NCBI GenBank assembly: GCA_963665525.1
Contig: OY762280.1
Coordinates: 4,340,001-4,404,000, forward strand
DNA: 64,000 nt
Direction of reading: 5' to 3'
Origin: UBA12077 sp963665525
GTDB lineage: Bacteria > Bacteroidota > Bacteroidia > Bacteroidales > UBA12077
Shown here: positions 49,754 through 58,738 of the stretch, one piece after another
How the letters are laid out: every line of letters begins with the position of its first letter
Numbering within the stretch: position 1 is the stretch's first letter
Program-made: the position numbers and the translations under genes
Notes under the pieces: generated by a model
What the model was told of the DNA's origin: nothing
Databases searched by the model: none
The model's input: only the letters and a program-made list of their open reading frames with translations

Positions 49754-50371
49754 ATGCAAATACGAAAAGACGACATACGAAAAATCATTTTACGAGTAGC
49801 CCGTGACGAATTTTTAGAAAAAGGATTTAAGGATGCTTCTATGCGGAATATTTCAAAAAAAGCAGAAGTAGGACTGAGTAACATTTATAACTATTTCAGC
49901 AATAAGGATGAGATATTTCAGGAAGTGCTTTCAGGTTTACTTAGTGCTATAGATTCAACAATGAAAGAGCACAACAACCCCGATTATATCAATTTAGATA
50001 TTTTTAGTTCAGATGATTATATGCGCACCCAGATTAATTTGTTTGTTGAATTGGTTGAAAATCATAAAGAAGAATTTAAACTGTTACTGTTTAAAGCGGC
50101 AGGTTCTTCACTCGAGAATTTTCGTGAAGAAATTACAAATACCCACACACAAACAGGTATGGAGTACATTGCTTTGATGAAGGAAAAATATCCTGAGATC
50201 AATGGCGATGTGTCCCCATTTTTTATCCATGTTATGAGTTCATGGTGGATAAGTATTATAGCCGAACTTGTTATGCATGATCTTTCTCATGAAGAATTGG
50301 AGAATTTTATTAGAGAATATATGGAATTTGGCACAGCTGGTTGGAAAAAAGTTATGCGAGTAAAAGATTAA
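49754..50371 (+). CDS. TetR-family transcriptional repressor
   Basis: 205 residues. An N-terminal TetR HTH (about 9-55: ILRVARDEFLEKGFKDASMR, VGLSNIYNYFSNKDEIF) and an all-helical ligand domain with several Trp near the end (SSWWISIIAELVMHD). It is flanked by two identical 19-bp dyads, one at its own start and one in front of the ABC transporter operon, so it very likely represses both itself and that operon until a ligand binds. The ligand is unknown. Confidence 0.92.
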   Translation: MQIRKDDIRKIILRVARDEFLEKGFKDASMRNISKKAEVGLSNIYNYFSNKDEIFQEVLSGLLSAIDSTMKEHNNPDYINLDIFSSDDYMRTQINLFVELVENHKEEFKLLLFKAAGSSLENFREEITNTHTQTGMEYIALMKEKYPEINGDVSPFFIHVMSSWWISIIAELVMHDLSHEELENFIREYMEFGTAGWKKVMRVKD

Positions 50372-50386
50372 TTTTTTTGAACAAAT

Positions 50387-50405
50387 CTGAACATTGTTCT
50401 TTTTT
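50387..50405 (-). promoter_or_regulatory. TetR operator O2 in front of the export operon
   Basis: CTGAACATTGTTCTTTTTT, the exact reverse complement of O1. It lies 15 bases after the tetR stop and 30 bases before the ABC1 ATG at 50436. Another TGAAC half-site precedes it at 50378-50382. Confidence 0.8.
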
Positions 50406-50435
50406 GAAAAAATAATTAAAAATAAAAAATTAAAT

Positions 50436-52205
50436 ATGAGCACATTATCAAAATTACAAAAACACATGACTGGCAGAAAAGCTTTACTGCCAACATCATT
50501 AATCTTGTCAGCACTAAGTGCTCTGGCAGGAATGGTCCCATACATTCTTGTATGGTTTATTATTCGCGAATTTATTATGGTAGGAACTTCATCTTCGGGA
50601 ATGATTAGTACTTATGCCTGGTGGGCTGCAGAATTGGCAATCGGAAGTATTGTTATTTACTTCTTAGCTCTGTCGGCTTCACATCTTGCAGCTTTTCGTG
50701 TTGAATGCAATATGCGCCGCTATGCTATGAAAAAAGTAATTGGTATGCCACTTGGTTTTTTTGACAACAATACCACCGGTCGTATCCGAAAAATTATTGA
50801 TGACAATGCCAGTGTTACACATAGTTTTTTAGCACATCAATTGCCTGACCTTGCAGCATCTATAATAATGCCGATTGTTGCAGTTGTATTGATATTTGTT
50901 TTTGACTGGCGGTTAGGTCTTGCTTGCCTTGTCCCTGTTTTTCTTTCGATGCTGATAATGGGAACAATGATGGGCAAAAAAGGCCGACATTTTATGAGTA
51001 GCTATATGAATTCGCTTGAAGAGATGAATGCCGAAGCAGTAGAATACGTGCGTGGAATTCCCGTAGTAAAAGTGTTTCAACAAACTGTTTTCTCGTTTAA
51101 AAATTTCTATAATAGTATTGTAAAATATAAAGATATGGTAACTGCGTATACTAAAATGTGGAAAGTTCCTATGTCTGCCTATACAGTTATTATCAACAGT
51201 TTTACTTTTTTTATAGTACCTGTTACTATTTTGCTTATCGGACATAGCGGTAGTTATGCGATGGGTATTTTGAATATGTTTTTATATATCCTAATTACGC
51301 CTGTTTTTTCACAAAGCATTATGAAAAGCATGTATATCAACCAGGCATTGGGACAAGCAAGAGAAGCCATAAATCGTTTGGAAAACCTTACTGTAGCTGA
51401 ATCTTTAGCAGAATCTGAAAATCCAAAACCAATAAGAAGAAATCATATTAGTTTTAAAAATGTTTCGTTCAGTTATCCGGGGACCAATAAAAAGGCAGTT
51501 GATAATGTAAACTTTGAGATCCAGGAAGGGAAAACCCTGGCTTTGGTTGGTGCATCAGGAGGAGGGAAAACAACTATTGCACGTCTTGTTCCGCGATTTT
51601 GGGATGTTGATGAAGGTGAGGTTTGCATTGGTGGGGTTAATGTGAAAGACATTGAACACAAAGATTTGATGGAACATATTTCATTTGTTTTTCAAAATAC
51701 CCGCTTATTCAAAACAACACTTTTGGAAAATATTAAATACGGAAATCACAATGCTTCTTTGGAAGAAGTAAAACGTGCGGTGGACTTGGCACAATGCCGT
51801 GAAATAATTGATCGTTTGCCTGATGGTTTGAATACAAAAATAGGTACAGAAGGAACCTACCTTTCTGGAGGCGAGCAGCAACGTATTGCTTTGGCTCGTG
51901 CTTTCCTGAAAAATGCACCAATCGTGGTTCTTGACGAGGCAACAGCTTTCACTGACCCTGAAAACGAACACCTGATTCAACAGGCATTGAAAAAACTCGC
52001 CGAAGGCAAAACAGTACTAATGATTGCACATCGCCTTACCAGTGTTATGGATGCTGATAATATTTTTGTTATTAACGAAGGTAAGATTGCAGAACGGGGT
52101 ACGCATAATGACTTAGTCGGTAAACAAGGAGTTTACACAAAAATGTGGAATGAATATCAAAAATCAGTTCAGTGGACAATAGGAAAGGAGGTTAGCTATG
52201 CTTAA
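50436..52205 (+). CDS. ABC half-transporter 1 (membrane domain plus ATPase)
   Basis: 589 residues from the ATG at 50436 (MSTLSKLQKHM); a TTG at 50394 is in frame but lies inside the operator. Six membrane helices occupy about 1-310. The nucleotide domain has Walker A GASGGGKTT (about 372-380), signature LSGGEQQRIALARA (about 476), Walker B IVVLDEATAF and switch IAHRLTS. The D-loop reads FTDPENE rather than the common SALD, a variant I associate with siderophore importers of the exporter fold such as YbtPQ/IrtAB. Iron-chelate import is thus an alternative to export. First gene of the operator-controlled operon; its end overlaps ABC2 by 8 bases. Confidence 0.9.
   Translation: MSTLSKLQKHMTGRKALLPTSLILSALSALAGMVPYILVWFIIREFIMVGTSSSGMISTYAWWAAELAIGSIVIYFLALSASHLAAFRVECNMRRYAMKKVIGMPLGFFDNNTTGRIRKIIDDNASVTHSFLAHQLPDLAASIIMPIVAVVLIFVFDWRLGLACLVPVFLSMLIMGTMMGKKGRHFMSSYMNSLEEMNAEAVEYVRGIPVVKVFQQTVFSFKNFYNSIVKYKDMVTAYTKMWKVPMSAYTVIINSFTFFIVPVTILLIGHSGSYAMGILNMFLYILITPVFSQSIMKSMYINQALGQAREAINRLENLTVAESLAESENPKPIRRNHISFKNVSFSYPGTNKKAVDNVNFEIQEGKTLALVGASGGGKTTIARLVPRFWDVDEGEVCIGGVNVKDIEHKDLMEHISFVFQNTRLFKTTLLENIKYGNHNASLEEVKRAVDLAQCREIIDRLPDGLNTKIGTEGTYLSGGEQQRIALARAFLKNAPIVVLDEATAFTDPENEHLIQQALKKLAEGKTVLMIAHRLTSVMDADNIFVINEGKIAERGTHNDLVGKQGVYTKMWNEYQKSVQWTIGKEVSYA
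52184..52191 (+). promoter_or_regulatory. Strong Shine-Dalgarno sequence for ABC2
   Basis: AAAGGAGG, six bases before the ABC2 ATG at 52198. Full anti-SD complementarity is unusual in Bacteroidota. It lies inside the ABC1 coding end and probably drives re-initiation. Confidence 0.6.
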
Positions 52206-53934
52206 AACAATACAACAAAAATTAGCCTTATCAGAAAAAGGAGCAAAAGATTTTATAAAAGGTATACTATGCACCACTTTGCTCGATATTGCTTTAATGT
52301 TACCGGCAGTATTTATGTTCTTCTTTTTGAACGAATATCTCAATAAAGCACTTAACCCTGCATACTCTATTGAGCATACTATATGGTATTATATTTTACT
52401 TGGATTTGGTTTTATGCTCATTATGTTTGGCATTTCCATACTTCAATATAAAAGCACGTTTGTAACCATTTACGATGAAAGTGCTAATCGTCGTATTTCA
52501 TTAGCCGAAAAACTTCGAAAACTACCATTGGCTTTTTTCGGTGAGAAAAATTTGTCTGATCTTACTTCGACTATAATGAATGATAACACCGATTTAGAGC
52601 ATACTTTTTCGCATGCTGTACCACAGTTATTTGCTTCTATTATAAGCATTGTTTTGATTGCTATAGGTTTATTTTTCTACAATTGGCAACTGTCGCTGGC
52701 TTTGTTCTGGGTAGTTCCTTTTGCTGCAGCAATATTGTTTATTTCGAAGAAAAAAATTGATAAGGAAAATAAAATTGGTTACCATAATAAACGTAATGTA
52801 ACTGAAAAAATCCAGGAAGGGTTGGATACTGTTCAGGAAATTAAATCGTATAACCAGGAAGAAACTTATGTAAAAGAATTAAATGCAACTGTTGATGTCT
52901 ATGAAAAACAATTGATACGAGGCGAATTGATGACAGGTGTTTTTGTCAACTCAGCACAAAGTTTTCTAAAACTCGGGCTGGCTGGTGTTATTATTGTTGG
53001 TGCAGGTATGGTTGCCACAGAAACTACCAGTTTGTTTGTATATTTTATTTTCCTGATGATTTCGGCAAGCATTTACAATCCTGTAAACGAAGTATTCAAC
53101 AATCTTGCTGCTCTGCTTTATTTAAATGTGCGTATCAATCGTATGAATGAGATGGAGGCAATGCCTGTTCAACAAGGAAAAACAGAATTTAAACCTGCTA
53201 ATTACGATATTGAGTTCCAAAATGTTGACTTTGCTTACGAAGAAGGGAAACAGGTATTGCAAAATGTATCGTTTACAGCTAAACAAGGAGATATAACGGC
53301 ATTAGTGGGCCCGTCGGGAGGAGGGAAAAGCACTTCGGCTAAATTATCCGCTCGTTTTTGGGATATTAATAAGGGAAAAATATTATTGGGAAATGAAGAT
53401 ATTAGTGAAATAGAACCTGAAACCTTATTAAAAAATTATTCGGTAGTATTCCAGGATGTTATATTATTCAATGCTTCCATAATGGATAATATACGTATTG
53501 GGAAACGCAATGCCACCGACGAGGAAGTTGTACAGGTAGCAAAATTGGCACAATGCGACGAGTTTATTCGCAAAATGCCCGATGGTTACCGTACCATTAT
53601 TGGAGAGAATGGTGAAACACTTTCTGGAGGCGAACGCCAACGTATTTCCATTGCACGGGCTTTACTTAAGGATGCTCCAATCGTATTACTCGATGAAGCA
53701 ACCGCATCGCTTGATGTAGAAAACGAAACTAAAATACAAGCCGGTATTTCCGAACTAATCAAGAATAAAACGGTGCTAATTATTGCTCACCGAATGCGAA
53801 CAGTTGCTAATGCCGATAAAGTTATTGTGTTGGGAAATGGCAAAGTTATAGAGAGTGGTAATCCGCAGTTACTTAAAATCCAAAATGGGGCCTTTGCTAA
53901 AATGATTGAAAGGCAAATGAACCATGTCAATTAA
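52198..53934 (+). CDS. ABC half-transporter 2 (membrane domain plus ATPase)
   Basis: 578 residues. Six-helix membrane domain, then Walker A GPSGGGKST (about 371-379), signature LSGGERQRISIARALL (about 475), Walker B IVLLDEATASLD and switch IAHRMRT, with a canonical D-loop. It overlaps ABC1 by 8 bases and has a strong ribosome-binding site, so a one-to-one heterodimer is likely. Both ATPase sites look complete. Substrate unknown. Confidence 0.92.
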   Translation: MLKTIQQKLALSEKGAKDFIKGILCTTLLDIALMLPAVFMFFFLNEYLNKALNPAYSIEHTIWYYILLGFGFMLIMFGISILQYKSTFVTIYDESANRRISLAEKLRKLPLAFFGEKNLSDLTSTIMNDNTDLEHTFSHAVPQLFASIISIVLIAIGLFFYNWQLSLALFWVVPFAAAILFISKKKIDKENKIGYHNKRNVTEKIQEGLDTVQEIKSYNQEETYVKELNATVDVYEKQLIRGELMTGVFVNSAQSFLKLGLAGVIIVGAGMVATETTSLFVYFIFLMISASIYNPVNEVFNNLAALLYLNVRINRMNEMEAMPVQQGKTEFKPANYDIEFQNVDFAYEEGKQVLQNVSFTAKQGDITALVGPSGGGKSTSAKLSARFWDINKGKILLGNEDISEIEPETLLKNYSVVFQDVILFNASIMDNIRIGKRNATDEEVVQVAKLAQCDEFIRKMPDGYRTIIGENGETLSGGERQRISIARALLKDAPIVLLDEATASLDVENETKIQAGISELIKNKTVLIIAHRMRTVANADKVIVLGNGKVIESGNPQLLKIQNGAFAKMIERQMNHVN

Positions 53935-53961
53935 TTATTTGAAAATATCAAATAAATAGCA

Positions 53962-54789
53962 ATGAACGATAATCCATATATTAAAGCATTAGAAAGCACC
54001 GGAAAGCTCAGTGAACCGGCTATCAGGAATGCTATAAAATCATTAAATCTCACAGGCAATCAAAAAATACTGGATGTACCTTGTGGTACAGGAACCCATA
54101 TGAGATGGATGTTTGAAGAATATCCAAAACTACATATTACAGGATTTGATATCGCCAAAGAGCATCTGGAATATGCAAAAGAAAAGTTGCATAAAGATGG
54201 AAATATTGAGCAGTGCAAATTTGTACAGGGCGATATGAATCAGTTCGATTTTGCAGATAATAGCTTCGATATAGTTTGGTGTTGCGATGGCTTATGGCCG
54301 GGGCCAAAAGAAATGGGATGCCCGGTTGAAGAACCTTACCAGATTCTCAACGATATGGTAAGAGTAACTAAAAATGATGGAACCATAGCAATTTTGTTTT
54401 GGTCGTCGCAAAAATTATTGCCCGGTTACCCTTTTCTTGAAGCAAAGCTGAATGCAACAAAATCGGCTATAATGCCTGTTAATCCAGATACAAATCCCGA
54501 CTTACATTTTATGAGTACACTTTCGTGGATGAGAAAAGCAGGATTAAATAATATTCAATCAAGAACTTTTGCTACAGATTTTCAGGCTCCAATTAGTGAA
54601 TCCGGAAAAGAAGGCTTATTAAGTCTTTTTAATATGTTCTGGGCTAATTCTGAAGCAGAAGTATCAAAAGAAATTTGGGACAAGTACAAACAAATAACAA
54701 ATCCTGAATCGGGAAACTATATTCTAAATAGTGAAGATTATACAGGATTTCTTACTTATACCATGTTTACCGGAAAAGTTTTTAAATAG
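53962..54789 (+). CDS. SAM-dependent methyltransferase 1
   Basis: 275 residues, class I fold. Motif I ILDVPCGTGTHMRWM (about 37-51), acidic end of strand 2 GFDIAKEHLEYA, motif II FVQGDMNQFDF and motif III DNSFDIVWCCDGLW. The C-terminal part carries the substrate-binding segment, which I cannot assign. It is 27 bases after ABC2 and 8 bases before a second methyltransferase, inside the TetR-controlled operon. A small-molecule or lipid substrate is more likely than nucleic acid, from context only. Confidence 0.85.
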   Translation: MNDNPYIKALESTGKLSEPAIRNAIKSLNLTGNQKILDVPCGTGTHMRWMFEEYPKLHITGFDIAKEHLEYAKEKLHKDGNIEQCKFVQGDMNQFDFADNSFDIVWCCDGLWPGPKEMGCPVEEPYQILNDMVRVTKNDGTIAILFWSSQKLLPGYPFLEAKLNATKSAIMPVNPDTNPDLHFMSTLSWMRKAGLNNIQSRTFATDFQAPISESGKEGLLSLFNMFWANSEAEVSKEIWDKYKQITNPESGNYILNSEDYTGFLTYTMFTGKVFK

Positions 54790-54797
54790 CAGCCAAA

Positions 54798-55436
54798 ATG
54801 AAAACCCGAAAACAAAAAGAACAAGAATTCTGGAACAGTTTTGCAAAAAAATATGATAGTTTCATAAATGAAAGAGCTTTTAAAACGTATAAAATTCTTT
54901 ATGCACTATTACTTTCAGATACTAAGAATACTAAACATTTGCTTGAACTAGCGACCGGTACAGGAATTCATGCATTTGATCTTAGTAAACACATTCATCA
55001 AATTACGGCCACAGATATTTCTTCTGAAATGATTAAGATAGCTAAGAAAAAAAACAAGCAAAACAATTTTAGTAATGTAAATTTCCAGATTGAAGACTCA
55101 TGTAACCTGTCTTTTGCAAATAATTCATTCGATACTATTTTGGCATCAAATGTTTTACATCTATTGTACAAACCAGAATGGACTTTACAAGAAATAAAAA
55201 GAGTATTAACAGTCAATGGCAAGGTCATACTTCCAACTTACTGTCATGGTCAGAATTTGGTTACTCATATAATTTCTAGAATAATGGGAATTTCAGGTTT
55301 TAAAGCAAGATCAAGATGGTCTTTAAAAAGTTTTATCAGATTCTTATCATTGAATGGATTCGAAGTTATTAAAACAGAAAAAATAAAAGACATTATACCT
55401 ATGGTTTATGTTGTGGCCAAAATAAAAACTATATAA
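54798..55436 (+). CDS. SAM-dependent methyltransferase 2
   Basis: 212 residues, class I fold of the UbiE/Methyltransf_11 type. Motif I LLELATGTGIHAFDL, then ATDISSEMIKIAKKK, IEDSCNLSFANNSFDTILAS and a basic C-terminal region. It starts eight bases after methyltransferase 1. The proteins are not close relatives of each other, so they probably act on different positions or substrates. No other biosynthetic genes lie nearby, so the two may modify a lipid or imported/exported compound made elsewhere. Confidence 0.85.
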   Translation: MKTRKQKEQEFWNSFAKKYDSFINERAFKTYKILYALLLSDTKNTKHLLELATGTGIHAFDLSKHIHQITATDISSEMIKIAKKKNKQNNFSNVNFQIEDSCNLSFANNSFDTILASNVLHLLYKPEWTLQEIKRVLTVNGKVILPTYCHGQNLVTHIISRIMGISGFKARSRWSLKSFIRFLSLNGFEVIKTEKIKDIIPMVYVVAKIKTI

Positions 55437-55449
55437 AATGTAAAATGAG

Positions 55450-57813
55450 ATGAAAATTCAAAAAATTAATACCTTTTTTAGAAGAATGGGTGCATTCCAG
55501 ATCAAGTACCGCTGGCTTCTAATAATTCTTGCCTTATTGCTTACAGCTTTCGGAGTAACCGGGCTTAAACATATGGAAATAGCTAATGCCCGCGAGAATT
55601 GGTTCGACGATGCAGAAGCTATTGAAATTGCCACTGAAGAGTTTGAAGAACAATTTGGTAATAACGATAACATCAGCATTTTGATTGAAACAGAAGATGT
55701 GTTTGATCCTGAGGTGCTATCAATGATGGTAGAGCTTGGTAATGAATTACTAGATAGTGTTCCTTATGCCGACGAAATAACATCATTGGTTGAAATGGAA
55801 ATATCAATAGGTACCGAAGATGGAATCGAAGTTATCAATCCTTTTGAAGATGGAATTCCTAACAACCCACAAGAATTAGAAGAAATTCGAAAATTAGTGC
55901 TCTCACGACAAGCTTTGGTTGGTAAATTGGTATCGAAAGATTGCAAAGAAACCTGGCTTACAGTTTCCTTACTTGAATATCCCGAAAGGGAAGAATGGGA
56001 AAAAGAAACCAAAATTGACCCTATGTTCCAAACCGGAGAAGTAGCTATACGCATTATAACAAACCCTAAATGGGAAAGTGACAAATATACTCTTAAACCT
56101 GTAGGGATGCCTTATACCGAAACCGAAGAAAGAGACTTTTTCGGACCGGAAATGATGAAACGTTTTGTTTCTGCCTTTATTATTATGATCATATTGTTGG
56201 CTTTCTTTATTCGTTCATTGCGTGGAGTTCTTGTTCCTGCAACAACAACTGTTTTAGGAGTTATTGTAGTTTTTGGTGGCATGGGATGGTTTCGAATTGG
56301 CGTTGATCAAAATATGATGTTATTACCTGTTATATTGGGAATGGCATTATCAGTTGGTTATTCAATCCACCTAATAAATGCTTTTAAACGAATTTTTCGA
56401 AAAACAGGCAATCGAAAAGAAGCAGCTATTGAAGCTGTTGAAGAAGTAGGCTGGCCTATCTTCTTTACTGCAATGACAACCATTGGCTCGGTATTATCTT
56501 TTATTTCAGCCGGTATTTTTACCATTGCTTGGGTTGGTTATGCCTGCGCCGCTTTTGTTTTCGTCGATTACCTGTTCGTAATTATCCTTATTCCTGTTTT
56601 AATGAGTTTTGGTAGTAATAAAGAAGTTACCGAAGAAGACAAAAATAAAGTTCTACGATTTGAGAGATGGATGGAAAGCTTTGGGCATTTTGTATTAAAG
56701 AAACGTATTTCTATAATCGTAATTTTTATACTTGGAGTAGCTGTTATTGCACCGGGAATTCGTAAGGTAAGTACCAATATGGATATGTTTAGGTTTATGG
56801 GAACTAAAATTCCTTACATTAAACGTGTTTACGATATTACTCAATCGCAGTTAGGATCATACCTTACATATAATATCTCGGTTAAATTTGATGAATCCGA
56901 TGCTATAAAAGATCCTGAAGTACTCAGAAAATTTGACGCTATGCTTGATACTGTATCATTTTTTAAGCTTACCAAGAAGAACGAAGATGCAGCCTCTATT
57001 TTTTCTATTCTTGATATTATTAAAGAAATGAACCAGACTTTGCATAGCGATAGTGTTGATTACCACTTTATACCCAATAATAGTAATATGATTGCCCAGG
57101 TACTGTTGCTTTACGAAATGTCGGGTGGTACAAAAACTTTTAATTGGATTGATGAAGATTATTCCATGCTAAGAGCAAGTATACAGATCAAAAGATTTGA
57201 AGCGAATACAATTGTTGAAGAGTTAAAGAAAATAAAACAGATGGGAAAGGAAAATCTGGAAGGTGCTGAAGTTAACATTGTAGGAAGTGCTGTGCAGTTT
57301 GCCGAATTAAACAATAAAATCGTAAGCGGCGAGCTTAAATCTGTTATTTGGGCACTTATAATTATTGGTGTTTTACTGGTAATTGTATTTAGCAGTGTAA
57401 AAACTGGTTTAATTGGTATGATTCCTAACCTGATGCCGTTAGTAATTATAGGTGGCTATATGGGATATCTTAACTCGCCACTTGATATGATGACAATGAC
57501 CATTATGCCTATGTTGTTGGGTATTGCGGTTGATGATACCATCCATTTTATCAATCAAATAAAATATGAATTTGAAAAATGTGGTAACTACAACAAGGCT
57601 ATAATTTCAGCCTTTCATACGATTGGTAAAAACTTGGCCATGACAACCATAATATTATGCGCCAGTTTTGCCATGTTTACATTTTCGCCTGTTGCCAATA
57701 TGGTACGAATAGGATATCTGGCACCAATGGGTCTTCTTGCTGCTTTAGTTGCTGACTATTTTGTTACACCTGCATTAATTAGTTTAACAAAACCATTTGG
57801 TAAAGAATCTTAA
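55450..57813 (+). CDS. RND-superfamily permease (MMPL/HpnN type)
   Basis: 787 residues with two internally similar halves. Each has a membrane helix, a large periplasmic domain and a group of five helices (first group about 235-395, second about 620-780). Helix motifs such as GMALSVGYSIHLINAFKRI and GIAVDDTIHFINQIKYEFEK are typical of MMPL-type transporters of lipids and hydrophobic molecules rather than of AcrB pumps. It is followed by a LolA-like protein and an outer-membrane barrel, the trio expected of a trans-envelope lipid or hydrophobic-compound path. It begins 13 bases after methyltransferase 2. Confidence 0.9.
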   Translation: MKIQKINTFFRRMGAFQIKYRWLLIILALLLTAFGVTGLKHMEIANARENWFDDAEAIEIATEEFEEQFGNNDNISILIETEDVFDPEVLSMMVELGNELLDSVPYADEITSLVEMEISIGTEDGIEVINPFEDGIPNNPQELEEIRKLVLSRQALVGKLVSKDCKETWLTVSLLEYPEREEWEKETKIDPMFQTGEVAIRIITNPKWESDKYTLKPVGMPYTETEERDFFGPEMMKRFVSAFIIMIILLAFFIRSLRGVLVPATTTVLGVIVVFGGMGWFRIGVDQNMMLLPVILGMALSVGYSIHLINAFKRIFRKTGNRKEAAIEAVEEVGWPIFFTAMTTIGSVLSFISAGIFTIAWVGYACAAFVFVDYLFVIILIPVLMSFGSNKEVTEEDKNKVLRFERWMESFGHFVLKKRISIIVIFILGVAVIAPGIRKVSTNMDMFRFMGTKIPYIKRVYDITQSQLGSYLTYNISVKFDESDAIKDPEVLRKFDAMLDTVSFFKLTKKNEDAASIFSILDIIKEMNQTLHSDSVDYHFIPNNSNMIAQVLLLYEMSGGTKTFNWIDEDYSMLRASIQIKRFEANTIVEELKKIKQMGKENLEGAEVNIVGSAVQFAELNNKIVSGELKSVIWALIIIGVLLVIVFSSVKTGLIGMIPNLMPLVIIGGYMGYLNSPLDMMTMTIMPMLLGIAVDDTIHFINQIKYEFEKCGNYNKAIISAFHTIGKNLAMTTIILCASFAMFTFSPVANMVRIGYLAPMGLLAALVADYFVTPALISLTKPFGKES

Positions 57814-57886
57814 AAAAAGATTCGGTAGTATATAAAAAATCGCACAAAAAGGAATATGAATGTATTAATAAGTAAAATATAAAAAA

Positions 57887-58681
57887 ATGAAAAAGCTAAA
57901 AATTCAAATCATGTTAGCATTAGTATTATTAGCATCGTTAGGTGCATATGCTCAGCAATTAATCGGCAGAGATATTATACAAAAGGTTAAAGACCGCCCC
58001 AATGGGGACACGCGATACTCCGAGCTTACTATAAAACTGGTGAATAAGAAAGGAAAAGAACGCGAACGTAAGTTAAAATCTTATTCAATGGATTTGGGTG
58101 TAAATAAAAAAGACACCAAGACATTAATGTTTTTTGAATATCCAGGTGATGTTAAAGGAACAGGTTTCCTTACCTGGGATTACGACGAAATTGGTAAAGA
58201 TGATGATAAGTGGCTTTATCTTCCTGCTATGAAAAAAACTCGCCGCATAAGCGGATCATCTGCTAAGAAAGATTATTTTATGGGAACCGATTTTACATAC
58301 GACGATATGGGCAGCCGTAATGTTGATGAAGATAAGCATACCCTTTTAAGAGAAGAAAACTTTGAAGGCCATAAATGTTGGGTTATAGAATCGGTTTCGA
58401 AAGATACTCGCGATATTTACTCAAAAAAAATATCATGGATAAGGCAAGACAACCTGATAGCTATGAAAGTAGAATATTACGACAAGATGAACAAACTACA
58501 CCGATTGCTAAAGCTATCAGAAATTGAAAAAGTGGATGGTTTTTGGACAGCTAAAAAAATGCACATGAAAAATGTACAAACCAATCATCAAACGTATTTG
58601 ATTGTCGAAAATTCTAAATATAACATCGATATTAACGAAAGTTCTTTTACAGTAGCTAAACTGGAGAAAGGAAGTTTTTAA
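57887..58681 (+). CDS. Periplasmic outer-membrane lipoprotein-sorting (LolA-like) protein
   Basis: 264 residues. Signal peptide ending AYAQQ, then the LolA-like beta half-barrel of the outer-membrane lipoprotein-sorting family (PF17131): RYSELTIKLVNKKGKERERK, TLMFFEYPGDVKGTGFLTWD, WLYLPAMKKTRRISG and KKDYFMGTDFTYDDM. Members are regularly encoded next to RND/MMPL permeases and are thought to shuttle hydrophobic cargo across the periplasm. It lies 73 bases after the permease gene. Confidence 0.9.
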   Translation: MKKLKIQIMLALVLLASLGAYAQQLIGRDIIQKVKDRPNGDTRYSELTIKLVNKKGKERERKLKSYSMDLGVNKKDTKTLMFFEYPGDVKGTGFLTWDYDEIGKDDDKWLYLPAMKKTRRISGSSAKKDYFMGTDFTYDDMGSRNVDEDKHTLLREENFEGHKCWVIESVSKDTRDIYSKKISWIRQDNLIAMKVEYYDKMNKLHRLLKLSEIEKVDGFWTAKKMHMKNVQTNHQTYLIVENSKYNIDINESSFTVAKLEKGSF

Positions 58682-58738
58682 TAGGTTTTTGCTACCTGAA
58701 CTAAAAAAATAAGTAGCTAATATCTAAATATTATACTT

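Noticed and set aside
50394..50435. Upstream TTG start for ABC1
   Set aside because: It is inside the TetR operator; the ATG at 50436 gives a normal N-terminus.
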